Source of the DNA: Sipunculus nudus
Lineage: Eukaryota > Annelida > Sipuncula > Golfingiida > Sipunculidae
Direction of reading: 5' to 3'
Assembly: GCA_026874595.1 (NCBI GenBank)
Contig: CM049316.1
Span: 28,629,339-28,693,338, forward strand
Length of the DNA: 64,000 nt
In this document: positions 11,184 to 25,594 of the stretch, one piece after another
Layout: every line of letters begins with the position of its first letter
Position numbering within the stretch: position 1 is the stretch's first letter
Notes under the pieces: model-generated
What the model was told of the DNA's origin: nothing
Seen by the model: only the letters and a program-made list of their open reading frames with translations
Databases searched by the model: none
Position numbers and translations under genes: made by a program

Positions 11184-13579
11184 ACTTAGCCACAAGTTTA
11201 TTGCATTACATGTTTTTGTTAATGTTAACTGTATTTCTTTAAATGTAAAGCTTGTTGATCCAATATAACATCTGTGGTAATGCTACTCTTGGGTAGGAAT
11301 AACTTGTTATTATTAGTCATGTATAAAAAAGCATAATAAACATGACTGATAATGGACATTTTTTTCAAATACTTCTTCTTCAATGCATAGATAGAGTTAT
11401 ATGGGCACGTCAAAGCCTGTGTGACAATAGCACACAATTTCCAACTGTAAATAATATAATTTACATCAATCGTCTACAATGTCTCCAAGGATATTATCAA
11501 AATCTTACTTAACTTGAGTTAAACACCATTAGCTCATAATACAGCTTATATTACCACACAAACCAGTAATTGCCTACGTCCTCTTAAAAATCATATTTTG
11601 TGATCATATAATACAGCTGAGCGCCGTGACCCATTGCTCCCTGGATTAAGAAATAGTTTGATTGACACTCATCAAATTCTCATAAGAAATATTATGGGCA
11701 TGAAAACTTTTATAGGATGTACTTTGCCCGTACACAATTTACACACCCTTGAAAGAGTACCAAGAGCGGAAACTCGACAAAACCCGTCAAAAACATATAC
11801 CAGTAATGCAGGTTGCCCACAAAAATGACCATGGAACATAATTCTACCATGAAATGAATAAACCAGTTATAATTCTGCAAAAGTATATCAAAATGCAACA
11901 GCAACCTAAAAAAAATGCAACTGTAAAGGGCCTAAAGTTACAGAACTTCGTCTGAATATAATTATATTCCAGCATATCTGTTGAAGAAACAGAAGCTCTT
12001 TGTACATCATTCTAAATTATTACTAAAATGACCCATTATGGTAACTTTTATAACGGTGTTTAATTTCAAAATTATGAGTTTCATGGCATATTATGAATTG
12101 ATTTTATTATTTTGGAGTTAACATGAATAAAGTTTATTTTTAAGTTATCATCAAATGAAGGTAATTTCTATTCAATGTAGGCAAAATGAAATAAAATTTG
12201 TTTTAATTACAGCACATTATATTACTACAATGTTGAAAATGTTATGTTTCGAAAACTAATTGTCCATACAATAGTCATGTATAGTTAAACTACTAAAACT
12301 TATTTGCAAAAATATCAAATTAAGCCAACAAAAAATCCTGTTTTTCTATAAACAATAGAGTAAAGGACATTCTTATCTTTCAGGATATATGTAAACTGGT
12401 ACCAGGGCAGCAGTTGTAATCCATTCTCAAAATAATACTGAACATGAAATCCTACGAACAAATGCATTTATTAAAATGGATATCATGCTGAAAGTGAACT
12501 TTGGTTAGAAGCTTTGCAGAGGAGAAGAAAAAGTGAAGATTTAGTCAGATATAGTCACCTTGGTGTAATATTTTGTCACTAAGCAAATTTTTTAAGTCAT
12601 GTATAATCAAGGAGTTTATATGAGATCATATATAAACTCCTTGGTACAATTCAGGAGTCAGTACATAATTATAACACAAGAATTATAGTTGAAAATGATC
12701 AAAGCAGAAGCATGATTCAGGGGTTCCTAATTATAACTCCTACAACTGGAACACCAATATAGGGTCACCAAAAAATGAGCAAGGAAGAACCCAAACGAGT
12801 TAGCCATTAATGTTAATCAGGATTCCCCCTAAGACTACACCATCAGACGTTTATCCTTCTCCTCAAACCTGGCCTTATTTTCCATATTTCAGTACTATAA
12901 TAAAACAAAGATACAAAAATGTACAAAATTTTACCACTAGCACTAATTCTAACACTAATTTAGAAAGAAATTTCTTATTAGATATATTAATCATCTGTAG
13001 CTACATATAAACCATGCTGCTGATGCATGATGCAAAGAAAGTATACATCATATACAATAGTTTATAATAGAATAGAACAGATGACATTAAGGATTAATAT
13101 TGCACATATTGTACATTATATTAACATGCTGACACATAAAACAATTACTGTTTACTCTAGCCCATACACCAGTCATGTAGAATACAATGCAAATTGTTAT
13201 ACACACATGGTTGTTTGGGATTTCTGCAAAATATCCATAAACTTTGAACTTGGAACTGATGTAGGCCTATGTTTTTATTTTGTGTTTTTGTCTTATTTTA
13301 TGTTATTTTATGCCAATGCTTAATTTTTGGAGAAATTATATGAATTTTATGATTTTATGCTAGTGTGGGAGGCCTGTTATTTACATAATATGCAACGTTC
13401 CCCAACCTTCCCCATTATTTAATTTTACCTCCTTTCATATAAAGTGTATTATGTATACATGAATTGCTGGACCCTATTCTCATATAATTATATTCTTATT
13501 TCTGTATCATGTACACATATAAAGATTTGTACATGTCTGTACTTGTTGGAGACTGCATTTGTCTCATATATATGAATGC
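10774..13579. other. intergenic, nothing recognised
   Basis: AT-rich spacer with a poly-C tract at 11,154. No gene or other repeat was recognised. Confidence 0.5.
11154..11173. repeat. poly-C tract
   Basis: Twenty consecutive C followed by about eleven A. It is prone to sequencing and replication slippage. Confidence 0.9.
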
Positions 13580-13658
13580 CCTTTCAGCATCGACCTTGGC
13601 CTTGGAAGCCACTCCAACTAGCAACTTTGTTTCACAACCGGCCACCGGCGAGTTCTGC
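13580..13658. repeat. dispersed repeat, copy 2
   Basis: Second copy of the repeat at 10,690-10,773 in direct orientation, 2.9 kb away. The best-conserved word is CCACCGGCGAGTTCTGC. It lies about 160 bp from the SINE at 13,820. Confidence 0.65.
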
Positions 13659-13819
13659 CTTGCTTGCTTGCGCTTTCACATCGAGGTCAATTTGTTTTTT
13701 TTTTAATATTTTGTTTGTTGGCAGTAACTCATTCCATTTGATTTACTGCTTGCTTTACTACGTATATCTTCAGATTTCCATTCCGGTTTCGGACCACGTG
13801 ACAGGGCAATATCATACAC

Positions 13820-14072
13820 TTCCCCTGAAGCCCGGTGACTACTGCTGGTGCGGGCCCTGGGTATGTATTCGTCCCATTGCTGGATCATCCCACCGAGGAA
13901 TCCCTTAAAGGCGCATTGGCTTTGTAAGCAGCCTTCCCGTTAAGCTGCAGAGGGCTCACCCTGGGTAGGGGCCGACAATTCAAAATCTCATCAGCTGGAT
14001 TGAGAGTCGAACTCAGGATCTCCTGGCTTTGAGTCCTGTGGTCTAATAGTTTGATCATTGGCGTACGGGTCC
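13820..14072 (-). mobile_element. tRNA-derived SINE
   Basis: Read on the minus strand, the first 75 bp look like a tRNA. An A-box-like segment (CGCCAATGATCA) lies near the start. A B-box, GAGTTCGACTC, sits in a T-arm whose five-base stem pairs at four positions (CTGAG with CTCAA). The remaining 180 bp are a unique body ending GGGCTTCAGGGGAA. The terminal 70 bp of that body recur at 16,041-16,109, with the copies ending at the same base at the 3' side, as expected for LINE-mobilised elements. No clean poly(A) tail or target duplication was seen. It is presumably transcribed by polymerase III when intact; this copy has a diverged A box. Confidence 0.7.
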
Positions 14073-16040
14073 TGTTATTCAACAAAAAAATCTCACCGAC
14101 TATGTTTCGGCATATCTCTTTTTAGATCCAATTGATGAGACAAATAGGAGACATGGCTCAAATCTGAACCCATACAATGATATAATCTTAGGAAAATAGC
14201 TTTGTGGAAAGGTACTCCTTTATAATCCCTTGTATAACCGTAAGATATAAAACTACTTTGCTTCAGCTGTGAAGAATAAAGTTAGATGTTCCTTTGTAGA
14301 TAAATACAATGATGAAAATTAAGCCGGAGTAGGATTCACGCAAATGTGTAGCACGCCTCCTCATTATGGGCGTAAGTGATCATGTCGAAAACCATGCAGG
14401 ATTTGCTCTAGTTCATTTCAACAGAAAACCTCCAATCCACGCCTGTTGTTTCACCCGGATTTTACCAACTTCGCTTTACCCAAACAAAGTATTGTAAGAA
14501 CAAACAGAATCTTCCTATAACAGAATTCAGTTTATTTGGATTATGGTAAATCTCCTGTAAACGTCACAATTGGCCTTTAATGTCTCCACAAACACACCAA
14601 GTCATGAACTCTGACGCCAGTGGCACTTTTAATAGATAAGGCGAAGCCGATGGCATATAATAAAGACATAATACACACTGAGTGACAAAGATTCATTTCT
14701 GGCTCAGAATGTTTTCTTTCCCGGTTACTCAAGGATCAACCCATAACCACGAGCAATTAGCCTTAAAACTAATTATTTATTTCCAGAGTATTAAACCAAC
14801 ATTTTATTTTATAGAACCTATTTTGTTCAGTCTTTATTTGGTATTACTTTTTTGTGTTCCTTCATTAAGTCTCTGACCTTTGTAACTAATTTGTTTCATA
14901 GTCAGGTATTGTTATTTTGTATATTTATGTAGCACTTCAATGTAATTGAATCTTTGAAAAGTCAAACAAACAGGTGTGTAAAAAATGTAATATAGAAAGG
15001 TATGTAACTACAGTCTGGCTTGTAAGTTGGATATTAACATTTTCCCTTAAAAACACCTAAGCAATGCCTGAATGATAACCTTAGCTGGGAATGCAGGTGG
15101 AAAAATCAGAACAAGTAAATTGGAACTTATTTAAATTGTCAATCAGGTCCTTTAAAATTAAGAACAATTCTAGACATTTGTAAAAGGTGTCACATACTAT
15201 ACATGTACACTGTCATATAAAAACCAATGTACTCGAAATGAAATTCGACAACCTTATAAATTGTTCGCAGTATGCGGAAAATTTTGTCGCTTGAGTTTTC
15301 TTATTACCAACGTTTATTGGTCCCTTTGGCATGCAGGATTAGATACGAGGGAAATGGAATGCACAATTGGATCGAGATCCGGATACCGGGCGATATAGCG
15401 CTCATTATATCACGTAGGGTTTCCCGCGCTCCTAATAAATTCACACCGAGACTTTTACCACGTCATTCGGCACACTGCCTTCTGCTACCGCAAACCCGCA
15501 AGCAGTATAGGTCGCTCCATTAAAGAGATTACGATGAATGGATATTGTTCTATGTGATAAAACAAAAGAATTGGTATTTATGAAATTTAAGTCCTGGTAT
15601 TTGTTAACCTGTTCGCGATAGCTCGAACGTGATTCCGATTAATCTCCCCAAGTTCTGACAATGGAGATGTATATCCTGTATTGGTTTGCTTTGGAGGAAA
15701 AGTGTTGATGTGCTTTTCTTTTCGGAAATCTATGAGCAATCAAATATGAATCACCCTCCCCATATTTCGTTTCCGACGCATTTTCCTTTTGTAAGTTACA
15801 TGGTGGGTGAAAAGTTGCCACCTACGATATTTCACGACCTAATTCATTTATCTGTTACTACTCAGGTAAGGACCTCCCTGAAATTTACATTTTCCTGGGA
15901 CCGCAAAACCCCCATTAGGATATGCCCGAGGGTATTTTCAATAATGTCTTATATACTTTACCCTTTTGCCTTGAATTGGGATCAACAAAGATTACTTCAC
16001 AGAATAATCATAATGCATAGTTGATTGGGTAGACACGGTA

Positions 16041-16109
16041 TTCCTCTGAAGCCCGGTGACTACTGCTGGTCCGGGCCTTGGGTATGTAATCGTCCCAAGT
16101 TGGATTAGC
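16041..16109 (-). mobile_element. 5'-truncated SINE copy
   Basis: About 69 bp matching the 3' end of the SINE at 13,820-14,072, including GAAGCCCGGTGACTACTGCT and GGGTATGTA on the plus strand. It ends at the same 3' boundary and lacks the tRNA head and most of the body, which is typical of incomplete reverse transcription. Confidence 0.7.
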
Positions 16110-16716
16110 CAGCTATGTCATGCTAAATATGCTATATTGCCCACTATGTAGATGTTGTCATGCAAGAAGAGTTTTGTCGAGTATGTTTTCAGAGAAGCTA
16201 TACACACTGCCTGTCTATTAATCTTCTGTACTTCACATCGAAACATCTGGGGACTTCTGCAAGCATGATCAGAGGTTATATTTTACCTATCTCTCAAAAT
16301 ACGGATCTGGTATTATATTTTATATCGACCTCTGTATTACAATGAATTTAGTGGTCTCGTGCTGACATCTGGTGGAGGCAAAATTTTTAAAAAAGGTTTC
16401 TTTTCACATATAACTTTAAACCTATTAGTCAGTATTTCATTTTTGTGGACTGGTCTATTTAATGACTCTGTTGAGCATATAGTTATAATAAATTCCCAAA
16501 CTTTATACAAATTTAAGTATTCAGTCAAAATATATTTTAGAAAAGAAATCCAGATTTCAAATTGTTTCTTTTTCAATTTTGATACTGAAAAATGACAGCG
16601 CACCTGTTATTTCTGAATATATTCACTTGACATTCCAGTCTGATAATTTTTACTATTGAGTTCATTCTAGCATATAAATACATTTTTCCCACAATATTGT
16701 TTATTTAAACGGACAT

Positions 16717-16769
16717 CTCTCTCTCTCTCTTTATATATATTATATATATATATATTTATTTATTTATTT
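16717..16769. repeat. compound (CT)n-(TA)n-(TTTA)n microsatellite
   Basis: A CT run followed by TA and then TTTA units. Confidence 0.85.
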
Positions 16770-18544
16770 GTATCACTAAACAAAACGTTTTCCAACAGTA
16801 TTTTCTAGAATCACCTTTTTTATGGTGTTTATGTCATACGCCAGCATATGTATTAGGCCAAACAGACAAAAATTGGCATGCTGTAGTTGAAGGCCCTTGG
16901 TTCGAACCCCGGGTGATGCTTTAGTTGCAACATGGTGAAATCCTTGTAGATTCACTTGATTGTCTTACCGACAGAGTATAACCTCTGGATTAAATTGGCC
17001 CATGTTTATTAAACTGAAATCATACAGGGAGACAATGTTACAAGCAAGTATTGGTTCACACCTTTCAGAATACAAATAGACAACAATTTATTCTAGCTTG
17101 ACATTTAGACCAAGCCACACAGAATCGTGGCATCTTTTTCCACGAAGGCACAGGGTTCCACGAGATATCTTTAAAAATTCAAAGAAGAAATACAGAAAAA
17201 ATAGACAAATAAAGGTGCTATTGATTCAGATAGCTATTTTTTATGCTACCGTTGCGGAAAATACACACAGATGCAACATTTGTAGGAAATATTTCGAATT
17301 TGTTCCTTTCAGAGGAAACTAATTCTAGTCCAATGTCCCGGCGCGCAAAGGGATAATAACCTGACCACAAAGGTCAATATGGAATGCCAGGGCTACAATT
17401 ACGGACTAACCTAGGAGAGATACTACCACACAAACGAAGTCGTTCTGACGGATGAGACATAATTATATCTGGATGTCTTTGGCAGGGAGGAAGCTGGCAA
17501 AGGCTTATGTTCCCCTCTGCTCCATAATGGAAGGGGAAAGGTCTGGACAAGAGGGATAAGAAAACGTGAACCATGAAGGGAGATGCATACAGAGTTCAAA
17601 TTGATCCCAAGATTATCAAGAATCACCGTCGTTCGATAAAAAACTGTCGGATTAAGTCTGTAAGAGAGACAATTTTTTGTCATCCAAATACACGTAAAAG
17701 CAAATCTTTGCATATAATCATATTTCTCTTACCTTGAACGTATACTCCTACACATGGTTTTGTGTTAAAAAGGTAATCCATGCCATATAACCGGCCCCAC
17801 CCACCCATCACCGTAATTTCTAGACAAATGGGTTGGGTTCCCATGAGAACTTGTGCATTTAAATGATTTACAAATATTTTCATGAAAAACAACATGCAAT
17901 TGCCACGAAATACTCAAATAAAAATGCAAATACAATAGTTTTATAAATTTACTTAACTGAATTTTGCAACCTGATATCCATATATGTGTGTACATTGAAG
18001 TGGACAAAAATGAAGGTTCTGAAACCGGCCATGACCCAATATATTACACACAGTCGACATAATTCCTAATTAGAGTTTTCAAAGGTTATTATCCTGACAT
18101 TAACGCAGGTACATGGAGGTCGGCAAAAGGCTCAATTGAATGATCATGTGACGTCTGATTTGCATGTTATGTGACTTATTGATAAACAAATATTAGAGAA
18201 TCCCTTCCGTTGAGCAAATCGATGCACAGCATTGCTTTTTTTATTTACAAATAATGCCAGCTTTTAGACAACAAACGCTTCATTGGGGGCTAGAAGGACA
18301 CATGTTTATTGTTATACCTAAATATACCAGCTGGGGTAAATTTTATCAAACCCGTTCATGGATACAATTTTTCATAATCTAGGATAATTATGAAGTTAGG
18401 TCTGTCAATTTAACGTTTTTAACTTATACTTTATATGTAAGAGCGCGCATAGAAGCGTTGCTGTAAGTTTGGCATTCAGTTAAAATAGTTTATTTGCGAA
18501 GCGGTAGAACGTTTGATTTCAGGGATGGATACATTATAAGTATT

Positions 18545-18585
18545 TGTGTGTGTGCGTGTATGTGTAGTTTAAGGGGGGGGGGGGG
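18545..18585. repeat. GT-rich and poly-G tract
   Basis: Interrupted GT dinucleotides lead into thirteen consecutive G. Confidence 0.8.
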
Positions 18586-19480
18586 TACTAGTTAATTTTA
18601 CGCATAAACCTCGCCTGCAGAAGAAAATGGAATAAAACTGTGCGAACCGCTGGTTTTCGATTTAAATTAAGCGTACATTATTCTGTTCCCCAGATATTTT
18701 AGTATATGTATACGTAAAGGTTAATTTAACTTTTAAAGAGTGAGACTATAAGGAATCCCTTACTGCCAGCGAAGGTTCCGGGGGGATTACAAAGGCAGAG
18801 CAGAGGTAATGTGTTATTCAGTAATGGGTAACTTGGTATGTTACGTGACTCCCCGCGTTGGTCCCGTCTTGAATAATCCACTGATGACATTGACGCTCAA
18901 TTACCCCGGGCTATAATCATGTTACAAACTTTTAATTTCCCCAGAGCACAAAACATAACACAAACCTATGATACAAGGAGACAACTCGAGTTACAAGGCC
19001 GGTCATAGGGTCATCATAAAAGTCGACAGATATCTTCATGTGAACGATGATTTTCCCAAATTTAATTGGAATTAAAAATCGCAACAGTGCATAAGAGTAT
19101 TAAGAGGTTTCGTATTCAAGATGATACATATACTGCATACAGGACAAATTATAAAAATATTAGTTTTAAGTTAAGTTTTAAGTTTAAAGTTAAATTAGAA
19201 ATATAACTGCTCTAAACTGTTGAACTGCTCTACTGAACTGGGCCTGGCATACATGGCTGCTATTGTTTTTTTGTTGGACATATGTCACAAAAGATATATA
19301 TCTAGCATATAATGCATGACATAAAACATACAAAACATGACATGAGAGCAGCGTACAAGAACATGCATGACAAACAAAACACAAAAATTATTTTACATAA
19401 CTTAATAAATAACTATTTCTCCAGTTATTATAACGGTCATATTATTCAATCTTTTCATCCAATTAACCAATTAACCTATA

Positions 19481-22400
19481 CTTCTTTCTTTTTTTTAATC
19501 TGAACTTTACGGAGCAGATTTGACCGTTTCTTTAACATTGACGGATCTTTCCTCTCTTTGTTGCTATCATTTTTTTCTATTGTCCAGACTTCATTAAATG
19601 AATGACAGGAAGCCTTGGAATGGTAGTTTCTTTTTATAACATCTACCATTATAAGTATATTTTTTAATAACTAAAGAAAGCACATTCATCCAAAAATGTT
19701 TACTATTGCTAAGTTAGTACATTGCTATCTGTCTGTTTCAATGTTAATTCCTGAGAGGATTGCTCATTAAAAAGGGTTTAATGTAAGCCTTCTATGTAGA
19801 ATATAATACTGGAACATGCGAAGTTTTGAAGATATTGTTGCTACGTAAATCTTAGAGAACCCCTGATAAACATCTTCATCTGATATATTTAAATCATTTT
19901 TTTCATTTTGTTATCACTTTATAAGGTGCTACTTTAACTTATCAACAAATTTATTGTATATATGGATAGTACCTTTATTTTTGTCTTAAAACGCTTTTAT
20001 ATTCCTATTTAATTCTGTAGGTGCTATTGTGTCTTTGAATACACTATGTAGATTTCCTTCCAAGTATGTGGTATAGATTTGAATAAACTTGCAAAGTTAA
20101 GAAAGTCAATATAACATTTGTATTTATCAAAAAATTCTTGATAGCTTATGAAACAAACTTTCTTTTGTCAAGTTTTACCAAATCTTTTATATATACAACA
20201 TCACTGTAATACAGTTGTTTTTTAAAATTAAACTTTGATGTGTATTTTTGTGTGGGAATTGACCCAAAAACATTTTGACATGATATCTTCATATGTACAA
20301 GGATTATGATAATTGTAGTTACACCAGTGATACATTATTTTTTCCCAAAATGGAGCTTTGGAAGTCATGATTTCTTTTACATCTTCAGGGGCTAAAGTAC
20401 ATGAGAACGAGGTTTCTCTGAGTTTAAAAAAATCTTAAAACTAACTTTCTCCTTGCATCGTGAGGGCTTTTATTTAATAAACGTTTGATCCACTTCAATT
20501 TTAATGCTGCATATTTTGATGAAATGTGAAACATATTTAGTCTCCCTCTCCCCATTGGCGCAATTAATGTCAGTTTTTTTATTAAATCTGAAGGTTTTCC
20601 TCATATGAATTTATATATACGTATTTCAATCTGTTTCATAAAAAGCTTTACAGGGAGCTGGGAGCACCGATAAATGGTATAATAATTGAAAGAGTATACA
20701 GCTTTCTTGCATTCCATGTAGATAAATGTTGTTAATTTTATCATTAACCGATTTAAAGTGTCTTTTACAGTGTTTCCAGATATGGAAAACATTTACTCCT
20801 AGGATTATTACACCATCTTCAGAATATAACATGCCTAAATCTTTAATTTTATTTTTATCCACACGGTTACCCTTTCAGTGGCATTAATGCGCATAACAAC
20901 TGTCTTGTCTCCATTAATCTTAAGACCTGAAATATGTTTGAATTCACTGAATAAATTTAATGTTTCTTCTGTACTGTTATAATCATTTATAAACAATGTT
21001 GTATCATCTGCATATTGTATTTTTTTTACTCTCGACATCATCAATAATTATACCTTTTATGCCTTCTTCAGATCTGATTGCAATCGCTAGTAATTGAATT
21101 ACTAAAACAAAACAGTATGGAGATAATGGGCATCCTTGCCGGACACCTCTTTGAACAGTAAAAAAGGGTGAAGACCATCCATTATTTGTCACACAACTTA
21201 CAATGTTTTTATAAACTGTTTTTATCATTCATATGGTATTATAATCAAAATTCACAATTTATAAAATATATATGTAGTCCCATTCTAAATAATCAAACGG
21301 TTTTTCAAATCTACTGCCGTAAACCTAGTATTTATTTTTTTTTCTTGTCAGCATATCTTTTAAACTTGTTATATTATTTACATTTTCCCCTAGATATCTA
21401 TTTTTCATGAATCCAGTCTGGTCTTCGTGAATTAACTCTGGTAGAATGCATTTTATTCTATTAGATAAGCTTTTTGTGAAAAAAGTCCGTGTTTAATTAT
21501 GTTAATGGTCTCCAGTTTTTCACATTTAACAGATTTTTTACATTTTTTAAAGTAAACTTATTATACCTTGTGTCTGAGTAAGTGTAAATTGACCAACTTT
21601 AAATGAATACTGTATAGCTTTTATAAAATAATAATTAATGTCATTCCAGAAAAATTTATTAATTTCAGCAGTGAGGCCTTCGCTGCCTGGAGATTTACTA
21701 TTTTTCATATTTTTAAGCTGTTCAGCAAATCATGTTCCAAAATTCCTTTAGCCCAGACTGTATAAATTTTTGTCTCTGTATTTTGACAAGAAGGTATTTA
21801 ATAGACTAGTACTAATTTTGTTAGATTATAAAGATGACTGAAAAAAGTTTTCAATATTTCTTTAGGTTCACATATTATTTTACCCTCAACATTTAATTTA
21901 ATTATAACTTTCCGGTTAAAGTCGCGTTTCTCTAAATTAAGAAAGTATTAAGTTGGATTTCCCCTTCGACAAACCATCTAACTTTGCTTCTTAATATGGC
22001 TCCTCATTTTTTTCTTCCATTAGTTTCTCTAAATCCCATCTGACAGATTCTAGACTGTTGTTGTTATCACTGAGATATCTAATTTTAAAAATCTTTTATT
22101 TCTGTTACTTATTCAGCTATTTTACATTTATTTTTTATTTTTCTACATATGAGGAATAGCTAATTTTTGTTCCCTAATTGAACATTTTTATTGTATCTAA
22201 TTGCAAAGATTGACTGGATTCCTCATTCTTCATTTATACATTTTTTTATAATGAGTTGTTGAATTATGTTTTCATTCGATATATCATATATTTGATTGAA
22301 TAAATTTTTTAGCATACTGGTCTGATGTATTTGGTGCACAAATATTGCATAGTGTTAACCTATTATCGTTTATTGTTATGTCTAAAATAATTAATCTCCC

Positions 22401-22668
22401 ATTGTCATCTGTATATATGGTATGAATATCATGTGTTACATATTTTTTAATTAATAATGCCACTTCCCTTGAGTTACAGCTTCCACTCTTAATAATTAAA
22501 TTGTGCCCCCACTCAGAGCGCCATCTTTTAAAATCCTCAGGCACACTATAAGTTTCCTTCAACATTATGATATCATATTTTTTACCTTGCAACGAATGAA
22601 ATAACCCCCTTCTTTTTATATCCATATATACCTTTAACGTTTAATGAAAATATATTTATCTGAGACAT
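19481..22668 (-). mobile_element. decayed L1/Tx1-type non-LTR retrotransposon
   Basis: Minus-strand translation gives ORF2-like segments in the expected order. The endonuclease start is MSQINIFSLNVKG (22,668), then after a frame change YDIIMLKETY, with the catalytic-type LxET motif, and SREVALLIKK (about 22,460). The RT begins NMKNSKSPGSEGLTAEINKF (about 21,700) and continues with SNRIKCILPELIHEDQTGFM (about 21,430). GVRQGCPLSP (about 21,140) and the catalytic YADDTTLF (about 21,010) follow. A C-terminal part has RLNMFHISSKYAALKLKWIK (about 20,500). It ends in an A-rich stretch at 19,481-19,496, the likely poly(A) tail. Many stops and frameshifts disable it. No ORF1 was found upstream. Length is about 3.2 kb. 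Confidence 0.88.
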
Positions 22669-25090
22669 GAAAATTTAAAGTGAAAAACAAAATCATCTGT
22701 TATATCTGGAATCAAATATTGAACTGACTGTGTGGTATTACACAGCTTTACCAATGACGTTATGAATATGAGAAATTACAATACTGACAATACAAAACCA
22801 AGCATTTTACAAACACTGGACTTAAAACAATACACAAACAGACAACAAAGATAAGCAATAAGGAATTATTATTAACTTCCTAATTCTAGCAGGTAGTAAT
22901 TAAGTGCTGCTGCTGGATGAGGCAGAAAGATTGCCTGTTTTGTAACGTGGCTAATAAGATGATGATTACTTGAAGGTGTGACAGATGTTTTTGCGCCTCC
23001 TCCCTCTTAAATTGTATGGACAAAATTTGTGTATCAGTATGGTTCTACTAAATAAAATAAGAATCAGATAACTATTGTAACTAGGACTCACAAATGTCCT
23101 AAAAAGTGCATGTGCAGAAATATGACAAAGGCTTAACTAATAACTATAAAGATCCAATTGCAAGAACATCTTCCAAGAACATCTTACTCAAAGAGAGTAT
23201 TCAAAATTCTACGTGTTACATTTATTTTGCCTTTCTATATGCACTGATAAAAAGACCAGTCTGTCAAGAAACACGTACAATATTACTGGTACTATACAGT
23301 TTACATCATGATTACATAAATTACCTAGTTAATGAATTAAACCTTCAAAGTATCGAAACAGAATCAAATAATTTTACTACAAAGCAGATACTTTGCAATA
23401 ACATGATCATTTATAATAATGTAATAATATTATTCTTGTGTATCTAGTCCTTTTTCTATTTAAACTGGAATTCATTATTTTTTTTGTAAATATATAAGAA
23501 TGTATACATAAATTAAAAAAAAAGCTGTATTATATTAATAAGCTAAATGTGCACTATACAGTGTAGGGAAATGTTACTTTAAAAGAGAGAACAATAGTGT
23601 ACTAATAGTTGACAAAACTGACAAAAAAAATTTTTTCAATCAAATTTAGACAGTGATAGTAATAATATTGTATATTTCAGTAATGGTAATACTTAAATAA
23701 ATGGTAATTAGGTATAAAATGTTTATACTCAAATTTAAATGAAACTTCAGTACCTTGATGCATCAACTGTAGCCTATTCAATTTCTGAGTAAAGGCATAG
23801 TTATTAAAGGCATCAATAATCACCAATCGATAATCAATGATTTAAATGATAATAATTATCATTATAATTGTGGCATTAATATGTCATATGTCATATTTAA
23901 TCCTGAGAACGCATCGACTAAACCTTGATCAACACTGTCTAGTTTATATATTATGGGTATTAAAATTGAAAGGCCCATCTTAAACATGCAAGGTTTTTGA
24001 TAGTGAAACAAATAAGGTCCCCTTGACGACAAATCTGGCTAAATAACTGAATATTTATGTTCAATTTAAATTACACGAAGTGAACACCTGTTGTTTTTAA
24101 AATAATATAAAATACCGACAAGTCTCTGGTTTTGGATAATACTTACACTTACAACTGGCACAACGATACAATTTTTTACACAGAGGCATGGGTTGTTTGC
24201 AATGTCGTCATACATTCTCATGTTCAAACTGTTGCACTAAACACATGCACGCCAGGTGTTGGACGACATAAGGAAATTAATTCTGCTATTTTTAATTTGT
24301 TATTAACCTTAGACTGTTTTATTATCTGAAAATTTGTCTATAGCTATTGATGAGAACTAATATCATCGCAATCCATTTGCAGAATTCTTGACCAGTGTAA
24401 CCTGGCCCGATATACGGCCCGAGCCTGGAGTCATGATCAAAGTCACAGTTGGAAAGCTCTTTCATGGGTCGGTTCAAAATATTGTCCGGGTTTAGTATTT
24501 AAATATATAAAATTGTGTTTTACCTGTACTACGATTGAAAATATACTTAAAATAATTGATTCAGTGGTGCAAAAAACTCTCTTTTCCTCAGCACCAGTTT
24601 TAGTTAGATAAGCGATTGTCTGCCGCCATGAAAGTTTGCGAGACTAGAATACCAATTGGGCGCTTCATGTTTTGATTGTAAACAGTAGCATGTGCCTCTA
24701 TATATTCATGTAGAAATAGGTGCCTTCTTCCTGGCAGATATATAGTTATAATCATGTAGACTTTTACCTGGCGCTATGATGGACAATGTCTAGTGAGTAA
24801 ATCTCGGCCAGTTGTAAATGTACGACATTCTCGCATACCGCTTCCGTGAGCTTCCGTGAGGATTTGTTTAATAAAGTGATATTTTGGCATTTTGGTGATA
24901 AAAAAGGTATTTGTTATCAACTATCATGGCTTGAAGATGTGAACGCTTACTTGAAATGTGATCATTTTTTTTTAAATAAACATTATGACAGGTAAAAACA
25001 TGAAGTAGGGTGAGTCCATCTTTTCATACTAGAATTGATCCGAATATTGTAACTTGTACTGCCGCTCCAAGCTGTTCAGAATACAAGTTC

Positions 25091-25094
<4 letters not shown>

Positions 25095-25129
<35 letters not shown>
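25095..25129. repeat. (TA)n microsatellite
   Basis: TA run of about 35 bp. Confidence 0.9.
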
Positions 25130-25132
<3 letters not shown>

Positions 25133-25594
25133 CATGAAGTATTGTAGATACACGCCTAAAATAATATCAATTTGTATCAAAACAGTTATTTTAATTTAAA
25201 AAAAAGTCTTACTTGTTTTTACTTCATTTTTATAGCATTGTTGGTGGTGTTTCTTGAGGCACAGGCGATGAAATAAACATATTTTAATCAACAGGCAGAT
25301 CTGCAAATAATAAATAACTTGTCAAAGGTAATCACAAGAAAGTTACAAAAGTTATAATGTTACAATAATGTGGATTGTCTTTGGTGATGGAGTTCCAGAG
25401 AGTATATATTTGACAACGGTGATGTAACATAAAGTTAGTTTTTCCACTTGAATACTAAGTTATTGGGTTGCCATCGGCTGAAGCAACTATAATATCAACC
25501 ATTAATATAGTTCTGTATTATCATATTTTTCTCCGCCGTTCCTGTATATATTACAATGGGGAATATGTTTAGAAATTATTTGTCCTGGCCGTTG

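Larger units (their letters stand above)
14073..19480. other. intergenic spacer
   Basis: Contains a truncated SINE (16,041), a compound microsatellite (16,717) and a GT/G-rich tract (18,545). No gene was recognised; the open frames have no domain or supported splice sites. Confidence 0.5.

Noticed and set aside
15272-15523. 83-codon plus-strand ORF
   Set aside because: Basic composition but no motif or splice support; probably chance.
16880-16915. Possible tRNA or SINE B box (GGTTCGAACCCC)
   Set aside because: The flanking T-stem does not pair and no A box lies at a suitable distance, so a tRNA or SINE is not supported.
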